From Mycoplasma sp. CAG:776 (lineage in GTDB: Bacteria; Bacillota_I; Bacilli_A; RF39; UBA660): a DNA stretch of 35,131 nucleotides. Below, piece after piece: positions 6,200 to 15,714 of this stretch. The stretch is taken from the NCBI GenBank assembly GCA_000438195.1, contig FR903052.1:1-35131 (forward strand), read 5' to 3'. The position numbers were made by a program, and so were the translations under genes. Position 1 is the first letter of the stretch; each line of letters opens with the position of its first letter. Under the pieces are notes generated by a model. The model was not told where the DNA came from. It made no database searches and saw only the letters and a list, made by a program, of their open reading frames with translations.

Positions 6200-8747
6200 A
6201 TTCTGTTCTTAATGCTTCTACTGGGTCTTTTTTACTTGCCATTTTAGCAGGAATTAATCCAGCAATAACTGTTAATAAAATACTAATTATAACTAATATT
6301 ATTGCTCCTATTAATGGTAGTTTGGCAATATGAGATACACCAGCTAAATTTTCAATAATGAGATTAATTGGAATATTTAATAATAGGGTTAAAATAATTC
6401 CTAACAATCCAGCACTTGCACCTATAATTAGAGTTTCAGCATTAAATACTCGAGATATATCTTTTTTGGATGCTCCAATACTTCTTAATATTCCTATTTC
6501 TTTTGTTCTTTCTAAAACGGAAATATAAGTAATAATACCAATCATAATGGATGATACAACCAAAGATATACTTACAAATCCCATTAGAACATAACTAATA
6601 ATATCAATAATATTAGAAACACCACTCATCATTACTTCAATTATGTCGGTATAGCTGATTTTGTTTTCTTCCGTTGTATTATTGTTATATTCTGTGATTA
6701 AGTCTGATAAAGCTTCTTTTGAATCAAAGTCTTTGGCATATATGTTAATTGTGCTTGGTTTATCTAAATTTACAATCCCTAGTTTTTCTAAGTTAGATTC
6801 ATAAGTTGCCTCTGCATTTTTTTGATAACTTGCTAAAACTTGAGATAATTCTTCTTGAGATAAACTTGCTAAATAAGCTTTTTGTTCTTTACTTAAGTTA
6901 TTAACATCAAATTCTTCTTCACTAAATTCTTGGTTGGTAAAAATATTAATGTTTGGATTTGCTATTTGTTCTTTAGCAATCTCTGTTTTTTCTATTTCTT
7001 TAATTACATGTTTTGTTAAATCGGAAGTATATAATATTCCACCATAATTATTTGTACTAACTGTCTCTTCATTTGGTTTGATTATTCCTACTACTTCTAA
7101 TTCTAAAGCATCGCTTAAAACTTTATTTATGTATTCTTCATTATTACTATTATCGATCCATAAGCCATTTTGTTTTGTATAATAGTCTGTATTTAGTAAT
7201 ACTTTAAATTTAAGATTTAATAATTCTTCATAGGTATAAGTTTGTTCTTCTAAATCTTTTACTTCTTCGCCTTTCATCATAGCTTCATAATTTTCAATTA
7301 GTTCATTACTATCTAATAATCCAATAGAATATAAAGTGTAATCACTAATATAATTATCTTTGTTTACAACTATTACTACCTCATTATAATTTTCTGGAAG
7401 ACGGCCGGCGACTATATCGTATTGTTCTTCTACTAATTCACGGTTATCTAATATTTCACTAAAAGCATTGTATGAGGTTGTACCACCTGAGAACATACTA
7501 CTCATTTCATTCATGGTTTCCATTCCTAGTTTTTCCATAATTTGTTCAGGATTTACTTGGGTGTAACCATTTTCATTTTTTTTATAGATATTTAAATCAA
7601 GGTTATAAGAATATTGAATGGCATTAGCATATTCATTAAATTTATTTTGGTTTTGATCAATATAACTTTTGAAGGCTTCTAAGTTGTTTGTTTTAGCACC
7701 ACTTCCCATTAATGTTAACATGTCATTAGTAATGTTCATTGAATGAATTTTGTTATCATTATGATTTTCATAAGTGTTACCACTATCCATCGCTGCATTT
7801 AATAGTTCGCCTGTATCCATTGTTGTTTCTTGAAGAGTAATTGGATAGCTAGATAAAGTATCTTCTTCAACACGATTAATATAATTTTGCATTCCGCTAG
7901 ATAATGATAGAATAAGAGCAATACCAATAATTCCAATCGAACCAGCGAAAGCGGTTAAAATGGTTCGTCCTTTTTTGGTTAATAAGTTGTTTAAACTTAG
8001 TGATAAAGCTGTCTTAAATGACATATTGGTTTTTCCAATGAGATTTTTATCTTTCTTTTCTTCTTTGCCATCAAAAGGTTTTGAATCATCTATTACTTTT
8101 CCATCTAATAATTTAATAATTCTGGTCGAATATTGCTCGGCTAGTTCAGGATTGTGGGTAACCATGATTACTAACTTTGTTTTAGATATTTCTTTTAACA
8201 ATTCCATTATTTGGACACTGGTTTTGGTGTCTAAGGCTCCGGTTGGTTCATCTGCAAGTAAGATATCTGGGTTGGATACTAAAGCTCTAGCAATGGCTAC
8301 TCTTTGCATTTGACCACCACTCATTTGATTGGGTTTTTTATGAATTTGATCTTCTAACCCAACATCTTTTAAAGCTTTTATCGCTCTTTGTCTTCTTTCT
8401 GTTTTATTTATTCCCGCTAAAGTTAAAGCTAACTCAACATTTGCTAATACCGTTTGATGAGGAATTAAGTTATAATTTTGGAAGACAAAACCTATACTAT
8501 GGTTTCGATAAGTGTCCCAATCTTTATCTTTGAAGTTCTTGGTAGATTTACCATTGATGATTAAATCACCTGTTGAATACCCGTCTAATCCCCCAATAAT
8601 ATTTAAAAGAGTTGTTTTACCACATCCTGATGGACCTAAAATACTTACAAACTCAGTTTCACGAAATTTTAAATCAATTCCTTTTAAGGCACTCACACTA
8701 TTTGTACCACTTAAGTACTTTTTGGTTATTTTTTTAAGTTCTAACAT
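6198..8747 (-). CDS. ABC transporter with ATPase fused to FtsX/MacB-type permease
   Basis: The 849 residues start with a LolD/MacB-type ATPase: Walker A GPSGCGKT (38-45), Q-loop in FVFQNYNLIP, signature MSGGQ (142-146), Walker B LLADEPTGALD (from 163) and switch His in VMVTHNPE. A TM helix follows at about 260-285 (GRTILTAFAGSIGIIGIALIL), then a large extracellular domain of about 400 residues, and three C-terminal TM helices with FtsX landmarks (VLERTKEIGILRSIGASKKDI and GLIPAKMASKKDPVEALR). Such type VII ABC proteins act as mechanotransmitters, peptide exporters or resistance pumps rather than channels. The substrate is unknown. It is a single-gene unit with its own consensus promoter on the minus strand. 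Confidence 0.92.
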   Translation of the reverse strand: MLELKKITKKYLSGTNSVSALKGIDLKFRETEFVSILGPSGCGKTTLLNIIGGLDGYSTGDLIINGKSTKNFKDKDWDTYRNHSIGFVFQNYNLIPHQTVLANVELALTLAGINKTERRQRAIKALKDVGLEDQIHKKPNQMSGGQMQRVAIARALVSNPDILLADEPTGALDTKTSVQIMELLKEISKTKLVIMVTHNPELAEQYSTRIIKLLDGKVIDDSKPFDGKEEKKDKNLIGKTNMSFKTALSLSLNNLLTKKGRTILTAFAGSIGIIGIALILSLSSGMQNYINRVEEDTLSSYPITLQETTMDTGELLNAAMDSGNTYENHNDNKIHSMNITNDMLTLMGSGAKTNNLEAFKSYIDQNQNKFNEYANAIQYSYNLDLNIYKKNENGYTQVNPEQIMEKLGMETMNEMSSMFSGGTTSYNAFSEILDNRELVEEQYDIVAGRLPENYNEVVIVVNKDNYISDYTLYSIGLLDSNELIENYEAMMKGEEVKDLEEQTYTYEELLNLKFKVLLNTDYYTKQNGLWIDNSNNEEYINKVLSDALELEVVGIIKPNEETVSTNNYGGILYTSDLTKHVIKEIEKTEIAKEQIANPNINIFTNQEFSEEEFDVNNLSKEQKAYLASLSQEELSQVLASYQKNAEATYESNLEKLGIVNLDKPSTINIYAKDFDSKEALSDLITEYNNNTTEENKISYTDIIEVMMSGVSNIIDIISYVLMGFVSISLVVSSIMIGIITYISVLERTKEIGILRSIGASKKDISRVFNAETLIIGASAGLLGIILTLLLNIPINLIIENLAGVSHIAKLPLIGAIILVIISILLTVIAGLIPAKMASKKDPVEALRTE

Positions 8748-8785
8748 ATTTATCCTTTCTGTTATCTTTTTTTAGATACATTATG

Positions 8786-8814
8786 ATTATATGCTTTTTA
8801 AGAAGAATAGTCAA
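8786..8814 (-). promoter_or_regulatory. Promoter of the fused ABC transporter gene
   Basis: On the minus strand TTGACT (8809-8814), 17 bases, TATAAT (8786-8791). The ATG at 8747 is preceded by AAAGGAT. Confidence 0.85.
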
Positions 8815-9061
8815 TTATTGAGCTTATTTATTCTTCTTTTTGGAATGATTTTGAAATGGGAGTAGGAATATAAAAAAATATATGTAGAGCAGGAAAAGTA
8901 TTATTTATAATAATCATCGAATTTTTTTGATGGATTGTATTAGAAAAAATGTGACTTTAGTAAAGGCTTTAAAGATATAAAAAAAGAATATTTAAAGGAA
9001 TAGAGGGTAGATGTACTTTTTCATTTAGGTTAAAATTATTTGTATTTAGGTCAAAAAATGC
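8815..9061. other. Intergenic stretch with no recognisable gene
   Basis: About 250 AT-rich bases between the minus-strand ABC promoter and the rpsL promoter. All frames are broken by stops and I see no RNA structure or repeat. It may be the decayed remainder of the region where rpoB-rpoC lies in relatives, but nothing in the sequence proves this. Confidence 0.5.
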
Positions 9062-9091
9062 TTGACATTGCATAAGATATAATGTTATAGT
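9062..9091 (+). promoter_or_regulatory. str operon promoter
   Basis: TTGACA (9062-9067), 18 bases, TATAGT (9086-9091). The roughly 95-base leader contains a hairpin GTTCTAC/GTAGAAC with loop CTGT (about 9111-9128) and a second weaker ACAC/GTGT element just before the ribosome site. Confidence 0.75.
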
Positions 9092-9189
9092 AGTACTGCA
9101 TTTTAAATTGGTTCTACCTGTGTAGAACTATATTTAATAGAAATTCTGATACACCAGGATGTGTGTTAATGAGAGAGGAGGAAATATAC

Positions 9190-9603
9190 ATGCCAACATT
9201 TAATCAACTTGTTAGAAAAAACAGAAAGGACAAAACGAAAAAAAGTAAATCACCAGTTTTAAACGTAGGTTATAATGCACTAGAGAGAAAACAAAATGAT
9301 GCAAAAGGGCCTCAAAAACGTGGTGTATGTACTCGTGTTGGAACTAAAACACCTAAAAAGCCTAACTCAGCTTTAAGAAAATATGCTCGTGTAAGACTTT
9401 CAAATGGTAAGGAAGTAGATTGCTATATTCCAGGAGAAGGACATAACTTACAAGAACATAGTGTTGTTTTAGTAAGAGGTGGACGTGTTAAAGACTTAAT
9501 CGGTGTTCGTTATCATATTATTCGTGGAACACTTGATACTCAAGGAGTTAATAACCGTAAACAAGGCCGTAGTAAATATGGAACTAAAAAACCTAAAAAA
9601 TAA
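9190..9603 (+). CDS. rpsL: 30S ribosomal protein S12
   Basis: The start chosen is the ATG at 9190 (MPTFNQLVRKNRKD), eight bases after GAGGAGG; this gives the standard 137 residues. An upstream in-frame ATG at 9163 lacks a ribosome site. Signature segments KTPKKPNSALRKYARVRL and YIPGEGHNLQEHSVVLVRGG are present. S12 lines the decoding centre and affects accuracy. The residues Lys in TKTPKKPNS and Lys/Pro near GGRVKDLIGV, where streptomycin resistance changes occur in other bacteria, look wild type. It leads the str operon. Confidence 0.97.
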   Translation: MPTFNQLVRKNRKDKTKKSKSPVLNVGYNALERKQNDAKGPQKRGVCTRVGTKTPKKPNSALRKYARVRLSNGKEVDCYIPGEGHNLQEHSVVLVRGGRVKDLIGVRYHIIRGTLDTQGVNNRKQGRSKYGTKKPKK

Positions 9604-9622
9604 TTGAGAAAGGAGAATAACG

Positions 9623-10090
9623 ATGCGTAAAAGACGTGCAATAAAAAGAGATGTTTTACCTGATTCTATTTATAACTCAAAACTTGTTACAAAACTTGTT
9701 AATACAGTTATGAAAGATGGTAAAAAAGGTACTGCTGAAGCAATTGTTTATGAAGCATTTGATATCATTAACGAGAAAACAGATAAAGATCCTATGGAAA
9801 TCTTTAATCAAGCTTTAGAAAACGTTGAACCAGCTTTAGAAGTTAAGTCAAGAAGAGTTGGTGGATCTAACTATCAAGTTCCAGTTGAAGTTAGTGAAAC
9901 TCGTAAAAAGACTTTAGCATTCCGTTGGATTGTAAACTATGCAAAAACAAGAAATGGAAAGGGAATGGCCATGAATCTAGCGAATGAATTAATTGATGCT
10001 GCTAACGGTGTTGGTGGTGCAGTTAAAAGACGCGAAGATACTCATAAGATGGCAGAAGCAAATAAAGCATTTGCTCATTATAGATGGTAA
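9623..10090 (+). CDS. rpsG: 30S ribosomal protein S7
   Basis: The 155-residue protein has the usual S7 length and begins MRKRRAIKRDVLPDSIYNSK. It carries ALENVEPALEVKSRRVGGSNYQVPVEV, here cited as the S7 signature at about residues 68-95, and ends AFAHYRW. S7 nucleates assembly of the 30S head by binding the 3' domain of 16S rRNA. AAAGGAG precedes the ATG. It lies 19 bases after rpsL and only five bases before fusA, consistent with one transcript and coupled translation. Confidence 0.97.
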   Translation: MRKRRAIKRDVLPDSIYNSKLVTKLVNTVMKDGKKGTAEAIVYEAFDIINEKTDKDPMEIFNQALENVEPALEVKSRRVGGSNYQVPVEVSETRKKTLAFRWIVNYAKTRNGKGMAMNLANELIDAANGVGGAVKRREDTHKMAEANKAFAHYRW

Positions 10091-10095
10091 TTATT

Positions 10096-12168
10096 ATGGC
10101 AAGAGATGTATCTTTAGATAAAATAAGAAATATTGGTATTATGGCGCATATCGATGCCGGAAAAACTACCACAACTGAAAGAATTTTGTTCCATACTGGT
10201 ATTACTCATAAAATTGGGGAAACTCATGACGGTGAGTCACAAATGGACTGGATGGATCAAGAAAAAGAAAGAGGTATTACCATTACTAGTGCAGCAACAA
10301 CTGCTCACTGGAAAGGATATCGTTTAAATATTATCGATACTCCAGGTCACGTAGATTTTACTATTGAAGTTCAAAGATCTTTACGTGTACTTGATGGTGC
10401 TGTTGCTTTAATTGATGCTCAAGCTGGAGTTGAACCTCAAACAGAGACTGTTTGGAGACAAGCAAATGAATATAAAGTTCCTAGAATGATTTGTGCTAAC
10501 AAAATGGGTAAAATGGGAGCTGATTTCTATTATAGTTTAAAGACTATTAAGGATCGTTTAGGGGCTAAGGCTGCTCCTATTGAACTTCCTATTGGAGCTG
10601 AGTCAGAATTCCGTGGAGTTATTGATTTGGTTACTCGTAAAGCAATTGAGTTCGATGGAAGTGAACATGAAAATGCAATAGAAGTTGAAATTCCTGCTGA
10701 TATGAAAGATAAAGTTGAGGAATATCGTACATTCTTAATTGAATCTGTTGCAGACTATGATGAAGAATTAATGATGAAGTATTTAGATGGTGCGGAAATT
10801 ACAGAAGATGAATTAAAAGCTGCTATTCGTAAAGCTACTTTATCAGTTGAATTCTTCCCAGTATTATGTGCTGATGCTTTAAGTAATAAAGGTATTAAAC
10901 CATTACTTGATGCTATTGTTGCATATTTACCTAGTCCACTCGATGTTGAAGCTATTTTGTGTACAGATAAAAATGGTAATGATGTTTTACGTCATCCAAG
11001 TGATTCTGAGCCATTTACAGCTTTAGCATTTAAGATTATGACTGATCCTTATGTAGGTAGACTTTCATTTTTCCGTGTATACTCTGGTGTACTTAAGAGT
11101 GGTTCTTATGTTCTTAACTCTACTAAGGGAGAAAAAGAAAGAATTGGTCGTATCTTACAAATGCATGCGAACCAAAGAAAAGAAATTACGGAGGTTTATG
11201 CAGGTGAAATTGCGGCTGCTGTAGGACTTAAAAATACCACTACTGCTGATACACTTTGTGATGAGAAAAATCCATGTATCATGAAGGGTATGGAATTCCC
11301 AGAACCTGTTATTGATATTGCAATTGAACCAAAGAGTAAAAATGATCAAGATAAAATGGCTTTAGCTATTCAAAAACTAGTGGAAGAAGATCCAACTCTA
11401 AGAGTTAAGACGGATCATGAAACTGGTCAAACTGTACTTTCAGGTATGGGTGAGTTACACTTAGATATTATTATCGATCGTATGAGAAGAGAATTTAATG
11501 TTGAGTGTAATAGTGGTAAACCACAAGTTGCTTATCGCGAAACAATTAAGACTGCTGCTGAATGTGAAGGTAAGTATATTAAACAATCTGGTGGACGTGG
11601 ACAATATGGACATGTTTGGGTTAAATTTGAACCTAATCCAGAAAAAGGTTATGAATTCGTGGATGCTATCGTTGGTGGTGTTGTTCCTCGTGAATATATT
11701 CCAGTAACTGATAAAGGACTACAAGAAGCTATGGCTGGTGGTATCCTTGCAGGTTATCCAATGGTAGATGTTAAAGCAACATTATTTGATGGTTCTTACC
11801 ATGATGTTGACTCATCAGAAATGGCTTTCAAAATCGCTGCTTCTATGGCTTTAAAAGAAGCTAAGAATAAATGTAACCCAGTACTTCTTGAACCAATAAT
11901 GAATGTTGAAGTTATTGTTCCAGATGAATATATGGGTAATGTTATGGGTGATTTAACTAGTCGTCGTGGCAAACCTATGGGACAAGAATCTCGTGGTAAT
12001 GCTTTATCTATTAGAGCAATGGTTCCTTTAGCTGAAATGTTTGGTTATGCTACAAGTTTACGTAGTAATACTCAAGGACGTGGAAATTTCACAATGACAC
12101 TTGATCATTATGAAGAAGTTCCTAAGTCTATTGCTGAGGATATCATTAAGAAAAATAGTGTTAATTAA
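10096..12168 (+). CDS. fusA: Elongation factor G
   Basis: I place the start at the ATG at 10096 (MARDVSLDKIRNIGIMAHID), the conserved EF-G N terminus; the ATG at 10084 would overlap rpsG and add MVII. This gives 690 residues, standard for EF-G. G1 is AHIDAGKTTTTER, G2 RGITI, G3 DTPGH and G4 NKMGK (the usual NKMD with Gly in place of Asp). Domain IV and V motifs such as GRGQYGHVWVKFEP and YEEVPKSIAEDII follow. EF-G drives translocation and ribosome recycling. No strong ribosome site precedes it, so initiation probably depends on coupling to rpsG translation. NKMGK instead of NKMDK is unusual and deserves checking. Confidence 0.95.
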   Translation: MARDVSLDKIRNIGIMAHIDAGKTTTTERILFHTGITHKIGETHDGESQMDWMDQEKERGITITSAATTAHWKGYRLNIIDTPGHVDFTIEVQRSLRVLDGAVALIDAQAGVEPQTETVWRQANEYKVPRMICANKMGKMGADFYYSLKTIKDRLGAKAAPIELPIGAESEFRGVIDLVTRKAIEFDGSEHENAIEVEIPADMKDKVEEYRTFLIESVADYDEELMMKYLDGAEITEDELKAAIRKATLSVEFFPVLCADALSNKGIKPLLDAIVAYLPSPLDVEAILCTDKNGNDVLRHPSDSEPFTALAFKIMTDPYVGRLSFFRVYSGVLKSGSYVLNSTKGEKERIGRILQMHANQRKEITEVYAGEIAAAVGLKNTTTADTLCDEKNPCIMKGMEFPEPVIDIAIEPKSKNDQDKMALAIQKLVEEDPTLRVKTDHETGQTVLSGMGELHLDIIIDRMRREFNVECNSGKPQVAYRETIKTAAECEGKYIKQSGGRGQYGHVWVKFEPNPEKGYEFVDAIVGGVVPREYIPVTDKGLQEAMAGGILAGYPMVDVKATLFDGSYHDVDSSEMAFKIAASMALKEAKNKCNPVLLEPIMNVEVIVPDEYMGNVMGDLTSRRGKPMGQESRGNALSIRAMVPLAEMFGYATSLRSNTQGRGNFTMTLDHYEEVPKSIAEDIIKKNSVN

Positions 12169-12171
12169 AAA

Positions 12172-12222
12172 TTGACACGTTAAATAACGAATAATACTTG
12201 AAAAATATTCAAGCATTAGATA
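12172..12222 (+). promoter_or_regulatory. Possible internal promoter for tuf
   Basis: The 89-base gap between fusA and tuf contains TTGAAA, 17 bases, TAAAAT (from about 12199), and an upstream TTGACA (12172). A hairpin CTTGAA/TTCAAG lies over the first. tuf may therefore also be transcribed on its own. Confidence 0.4.
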
Positions 12223-12257
12223 AAATATAATAGTAAATATTGAAAGGAGAAAAAAAT

Positions 12258-13424
12258 ATGGCAAGAGAAAAATTTGATCGTTCAAAAGAGCATGTTAATA
12301 TTGGTACTATTGGACACGTTGACCATGGTAAAACAACTTTAACTGCTGCGATTACAAAATATTTTGGACACTTTGTTGATTATGCTGATATCGATAAAGC
12401 TCCAGAAGAAAGGGAAAGAGGTATTACAATTAATACAGCTCACGTTGAGTATGAAACTGACAAACGTCACTATGCTCACGTTGACTGTCCAGGACATGCT
12501 GACTATGTTAAAAACATGATCACAGGTGCTGCTCAAATGGATGGTGCTATTCTTGTAGTTTCTGCTGCAGATGGACCTATGCCTCAAACAAGAGAACATA
12601 TTCTTTTAGCTCGTCAAGTTGGTGTTCCTAAAATTGTTGTTTATATGAACAAATGTGACCAAGTTGATGATCCAGAATTACTAGATTTAGTAGAAATGGA
12701 AATTAGAGAATTACTTGGAGAATATGGATTTGATTCTGAATGTCCTATCATTCGTGGATCTGCTTTAAAAGCACTTGAAGGTGATGAAGCTGCTGCTCAA
12801 TCAATTCGTGATTTAATTGCTGCAGTTGACTCTTATATTGATGCTCCAGTTCGTGATACTGATAAACCTTTCTTAATGAGTATCGAAGATGTATTTACAA
12901 TTTCAGGACGTGGTACAGTTGTTACTGGTCGTGTTGAAAGAGGTAAATTAAATCTTAACGACGAAGTTGAAATTGTTGGACTTAAGCCAACTAAGAAAAC
13001 AGTTGTTACTGGTATTGAAATGTTTAGAAAATCACTTGATTTTGCTCAAGCTGGTGATAATGCTGGTGTTCTACTTCGTGGTGTTGCTCGTGATGAAGTT
13101 GAACGTGGACAAGTTCTTGCTAAACCGGGAAGTGTTACTCCTCATCATAAGTTCAAAGCTAGTGTGTATGTACTTTCTAAAGAAGAAGGCGGACGTCATA
13201 CTCCATTCTTCTCAAATTACAGACCACAATTCTATTTCAGAACTACTGATGTTACTGGTGTAATTGAACTTCCAGCTGGTGTTGAAATGGTTATGCCTGG
13301 TGATAACGTTGACATGACTGTTGAATTAATCGCTCCAGTTGCACTTGAAAATGGTACTAAATTCTCTATCCGTGAAGGTGGACGTACTGTTGGTGCTGGT
13401 GTAGTATCAGAAATCATTGAATAA
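12258..13424 (+). CDS. tuf: Elongation factor Tu
   Basis: The start is the ATG at 12258 (MAREKFDRSKEHVNIGTIGH), right after AAAGGAG; the TTG at 12240 would precede the ribosome site. The 388 residues include the P-loop GHVDHGKT, RGITINTAHVEYET, DCPGHADYVKNMITGAAQMDGA and NKCDQVD, all standard. The protein delivers aminoacyl-tRNA to the ribosome. The domain II/III segments (GRGTVVTGRVERG and FSNYRPQFYFRTTDVTG) are intact. The locus ends with an intrinsic terminator, so the S10 ribosomal operon is not joined to it here. Confidence 0.98.
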   Translation: MAREKFDRSKEHVNIGTIGHVDHGKTTLTAAITKYFGHFVDYADIDKAPEERERGITINTAHVEYETDKRHYAHVDCPGHADYVKNMITGAAQMDGAILVVSAADGPMPQTREHILLARQVGVPKIVVYMNKCDQVDDPELLDLVEMEIRELLGEYGFDSECPIIRGSALKALEGDEAAAQSIRDLIAAVDSYIDAPVRDTDKPFLMSIEDVFTISGRGTVVTGRVERGKLNLNDEVEIVGLKPTKKTVVTGIEMFRKSLDFAQAGDNAGVLLRGVARDEVERGQVLAKPGSVTPHHKFKASVYVLSKEEGGRHTPFFSNYRPQFYFRTTDVTGVIELPAGVEMVMPGDNVDMTVELIAPVALENGTKFSIREGGRTVGAGVVSEIIE

Positions 13425-13431
13425 TAAAAAT

Positions 13432-13457
13432 AGAGCCTAGAAATAGGTTCTTTTTTA
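13432..13457 (+). terminator. Intrinsic terminator of the str operon
   Basis: AGAGCCTA (13432-13439), loop GAAA, TAGGTTCT (13444-13451) with one G-T pair, then six T. Confidence 0.85.
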
Positions 13458-13470
13458 TATATTTTTGCAA

Positions 13471-15543
13471 TTAAAAGGGATTGTGTTTAAGCAATCCTTT
13501 ATTGTTATTGGGTTCTTTTTCTGGTTTGGTTGTTTCACTTGTTTCTTCTTCATTATCTGGTTCTAATTTTTCATCATCATTTGGTAAGATATCATCAAGT
13601 GGATCATCTTTCTCGTCCGGTTCATTATTATCATCTGGAGTATTATTGTCTCCTTCATTTGGTTTAGTTGGATTATTAGGATTTGTACTAATACTGTTTA
13701 TATAAATTGTTATTTCGCTTACATTGGTTAATAAAATGCCATCTGATATACTTTGATTTGAAATTAATCCAGGAGCTATATTAGGATTGTAATAGCTACT
13801 TGTTTCGTCTACAAATTCTTTATGTAATGTAATGCTATGATTTGTTGCCCAATTCTCGATTTCACTTACACTTTTGCCTACAAAGTTTGGCATTGTTTCT
13901 AATTTAGTTCCCGTAGTAATACCTTGTCCTGTTACTTTGGTAGTATAGTCTTCATTGGCATCAAAATTAAATGTTTTAGTCATTTCATGGTTTTTTAGCT
14001 CTAAATTTTCTTTCATTAACTTTGTGATTGCTTCTAGAGAACCTGGATAGTAGCCTATTGCTGATGTGATACTTCCGTTGTTACTTAGTCTAACTGGTAA
14101 ACTATAGTATTCTAAGTATGTTTTTTCAATTGTTAAGAATGAGCCATCATTTAGAGAATTACTAATCATTGATTTTAAAATATCATATAGTGATAGTATT
14201 TGTTTGGTAGACATATTAGTTGTAATGTTTTTGGTAATAGCATTTAATATTTCCTCAAATTTAGATAAATTTTCGATATTTACAGCTTTTTTAGCAATTG
14301 CTTCCACTACTTGTTGTTGATGTCTATTTCGATCAATGTCACTTTGTAAATAAAGATGACGACATCTAGCATAGGCTAGAGCTTCTTCACCATTGATTGT
14401 TTGTAATCCAGGGTCTAAATAAATCATACCTGATGCACTTGTGTTTCGATCACTATTTTGTTCACAAAACTTTCCACCACAGTTTATACCATGATTGTAG
14501 TTGAAATCTGGTTTCTCAATATCTACTTCAATTCCCCCTAAGGCATCTACTAAATCAACTACACCTTTAAAGTTTATTTTTACGTAGTAATCAATGGTAA
14601 TACCAGTAAATTGCTCTACAGTATCAATGACACAACTTGTTCCATAAGCGGCACTAGAATTAATTTTAGCATAACGATTATTGTTACATGCTATTGGTAC
14701 ATAAGTATCTCTTGGAATAGAAAACATTGTAGCATTTAAAGTTTTAGGATTAAATGTAATTACCATTAATGTATCTCCATTAAAAGCAGCATTGGCATTT
14801 AACCCGTCTGTTTCGCTATCTACTCCCATTAATAGAACAGTAAATGGCTCTGTTAGTTTTTTATCGCTTACTAAAGTTGTATCTTGATTTTTCATCTTTT
14901 TACTATAAGTATAAGCTATTTTCGTATTCTTAAGTTCACTAAATGCTTCTTCATTACCAAAAATTGTTTGGTAGTTGGTGGTTAAAAATATCCCGCTTAT
15001 TTCGCCATCTAATAAGTCAAATATCATTTCATAATAACTAGAGTATTCTATTATTTCATTTTTGGTTAAATTTTCTTCTTCTATTAATTCTTTGGCTAAT
15101 ATGTTTCCTTCGATATCTTCTGTATTATTAATCATACCTAAAGTACTATTTTCATTTATTTCTGTTTCATTTAATGTTACTAAATTTGTTGTATAAGTAA
15201 TATATTCTTCTTCTGTAATATTACTAATTCCCGTATAAAGAGTATTGATATAATAATTAGCAAAGCTAAATATAATAGCTAATATTATTGTAATAGCTGT
15301 CGTAATTGATATTGTGATATATTTTTTTAGAATTAAATTAATTAAATTCCATAAAAAGTATGTAAATAACCATATACCAAATATTACCATTACAATTACT
15401 CTCACTACAGTTTCAATTCCTGATAAAGATATTAAATTTTTGATTAATAAGCCATATGTAATGGAATAAATAATAAAAGTAATTAGATAGACTATTAAGA
15501 AGATTTTATTTGTTTTTTTTAATTTATTGAATAATATTTTCAT
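13471..15543 (-). CDS. LytR-CpsA-Psr family wall glycopolymer transferase with PASTA-like domain
   Basis: The start is the ATG at 15543; a TTG six bases upstream is less likely. The 690 residues have three TM helices in the first 100 residues, an extracellular region, then the LCP catalytic domain (about 232-423): FTVLLMGVDS, NGDTLMVITFNP, FSIPRDTYV, YAKINSSAAYG, GGIEVDI and AYARCRH. LCP proteins transfer teichoic-acid-like or capsular polymers from undecaprenyl phosphate to peptidoglycan; the Arg and Asp residues of SIPRDT and the later RCRH arginine belong to the lipid-pyrophosphate pocket. Residues about 549-616 look like a PASTA repeat (MPNFVGKSVSEIENWA, then SNQSISDGI), followed by a Pro/Asp/Glu-rich tail. 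PASTA normally occurs on PASTA kinases and PBPs. Confidence 0.9.
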   Translation of the reverse strand: MKILFNKLKKTNKIFLIVYLITFIIYSITYGLLIKNLISLSGIETVVRVIVMVIFGIWLFTYFLWNLINLILKKYITISITTAITIILAIIFSFANYYINTLYTGISNITEEEYITYTTNLVTLNETEINENSTLGMINNTEDIEGNILAKELIEEENLTKNEIIEYSSYYEMIFDLLDGEISGIFLTTNYQTIFGNEEAFSELKNTKIAYTYSKKMKNQDTTLVSDKKLTEPFTVLLMGVDSETDGLNANAAFNGDTLMVITFNPKTLNATMFSIPRDTYVPIACNNNRYAKINSSAAYGTSCVIDTVEQFTGITIDYYVKINFKGVVDLVDALGGIEVDIEKPDFNYNHGINCGGKFCEQNSDRNTSASGMIYLDPGLQTINGEEALAYARCRHLYLQSDIDRNRHQQQVVEAIAKKAVNIENLSKFEEILNAITKNITTNMSTKQILSLYDILKSMISNSLNDGSFLTIEKTYLEYYSLPVRLSNNGSITSAIGYYPGSLEAITKLMKENLELKNHEMTKTFNFDANEDYTTKVTGQGITTGTKLETMPNFVGKSVSEIENWATNHSITLHKEFVDETSSYYNPNIAPGLISNQSISDGILLTNVSEITIYINSISTNPNNPTKPNEGDNNTPDDNNEPDEKDDPLDDILPNDDEKLEPDNEEETSETTKPEKEPNNNKGLLKHNPF

Positions 15544-15657
15544 TGGCAACCCTCATTTTTATTTTTATAAACACTATCTATTATATAATATATTTGAAAG
15601 ACTTGCAATTTAAATGTATGCTTTACATCATTTTACTGCTTATTTTATTAGTATTAG

Positions 15658-15686
15658 TTGTGAATTTTGTGTAAATAGTTTATAAT
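15658..15686 (+). promoter_or_regulatory. Promoter of the dockerin hydrolase-cohesin operon
   Basis: TTGTGA (15658-15663), 17 bases, TATAAT (15681-15686), followed by AAGGAGG and the ATG at 15715. It is divergent from the LCP gene. Confidence 0.75.
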
Positions 15687-15714
15687 TATTATGAATAATA
15701 GTAAGGAGGTAAAT

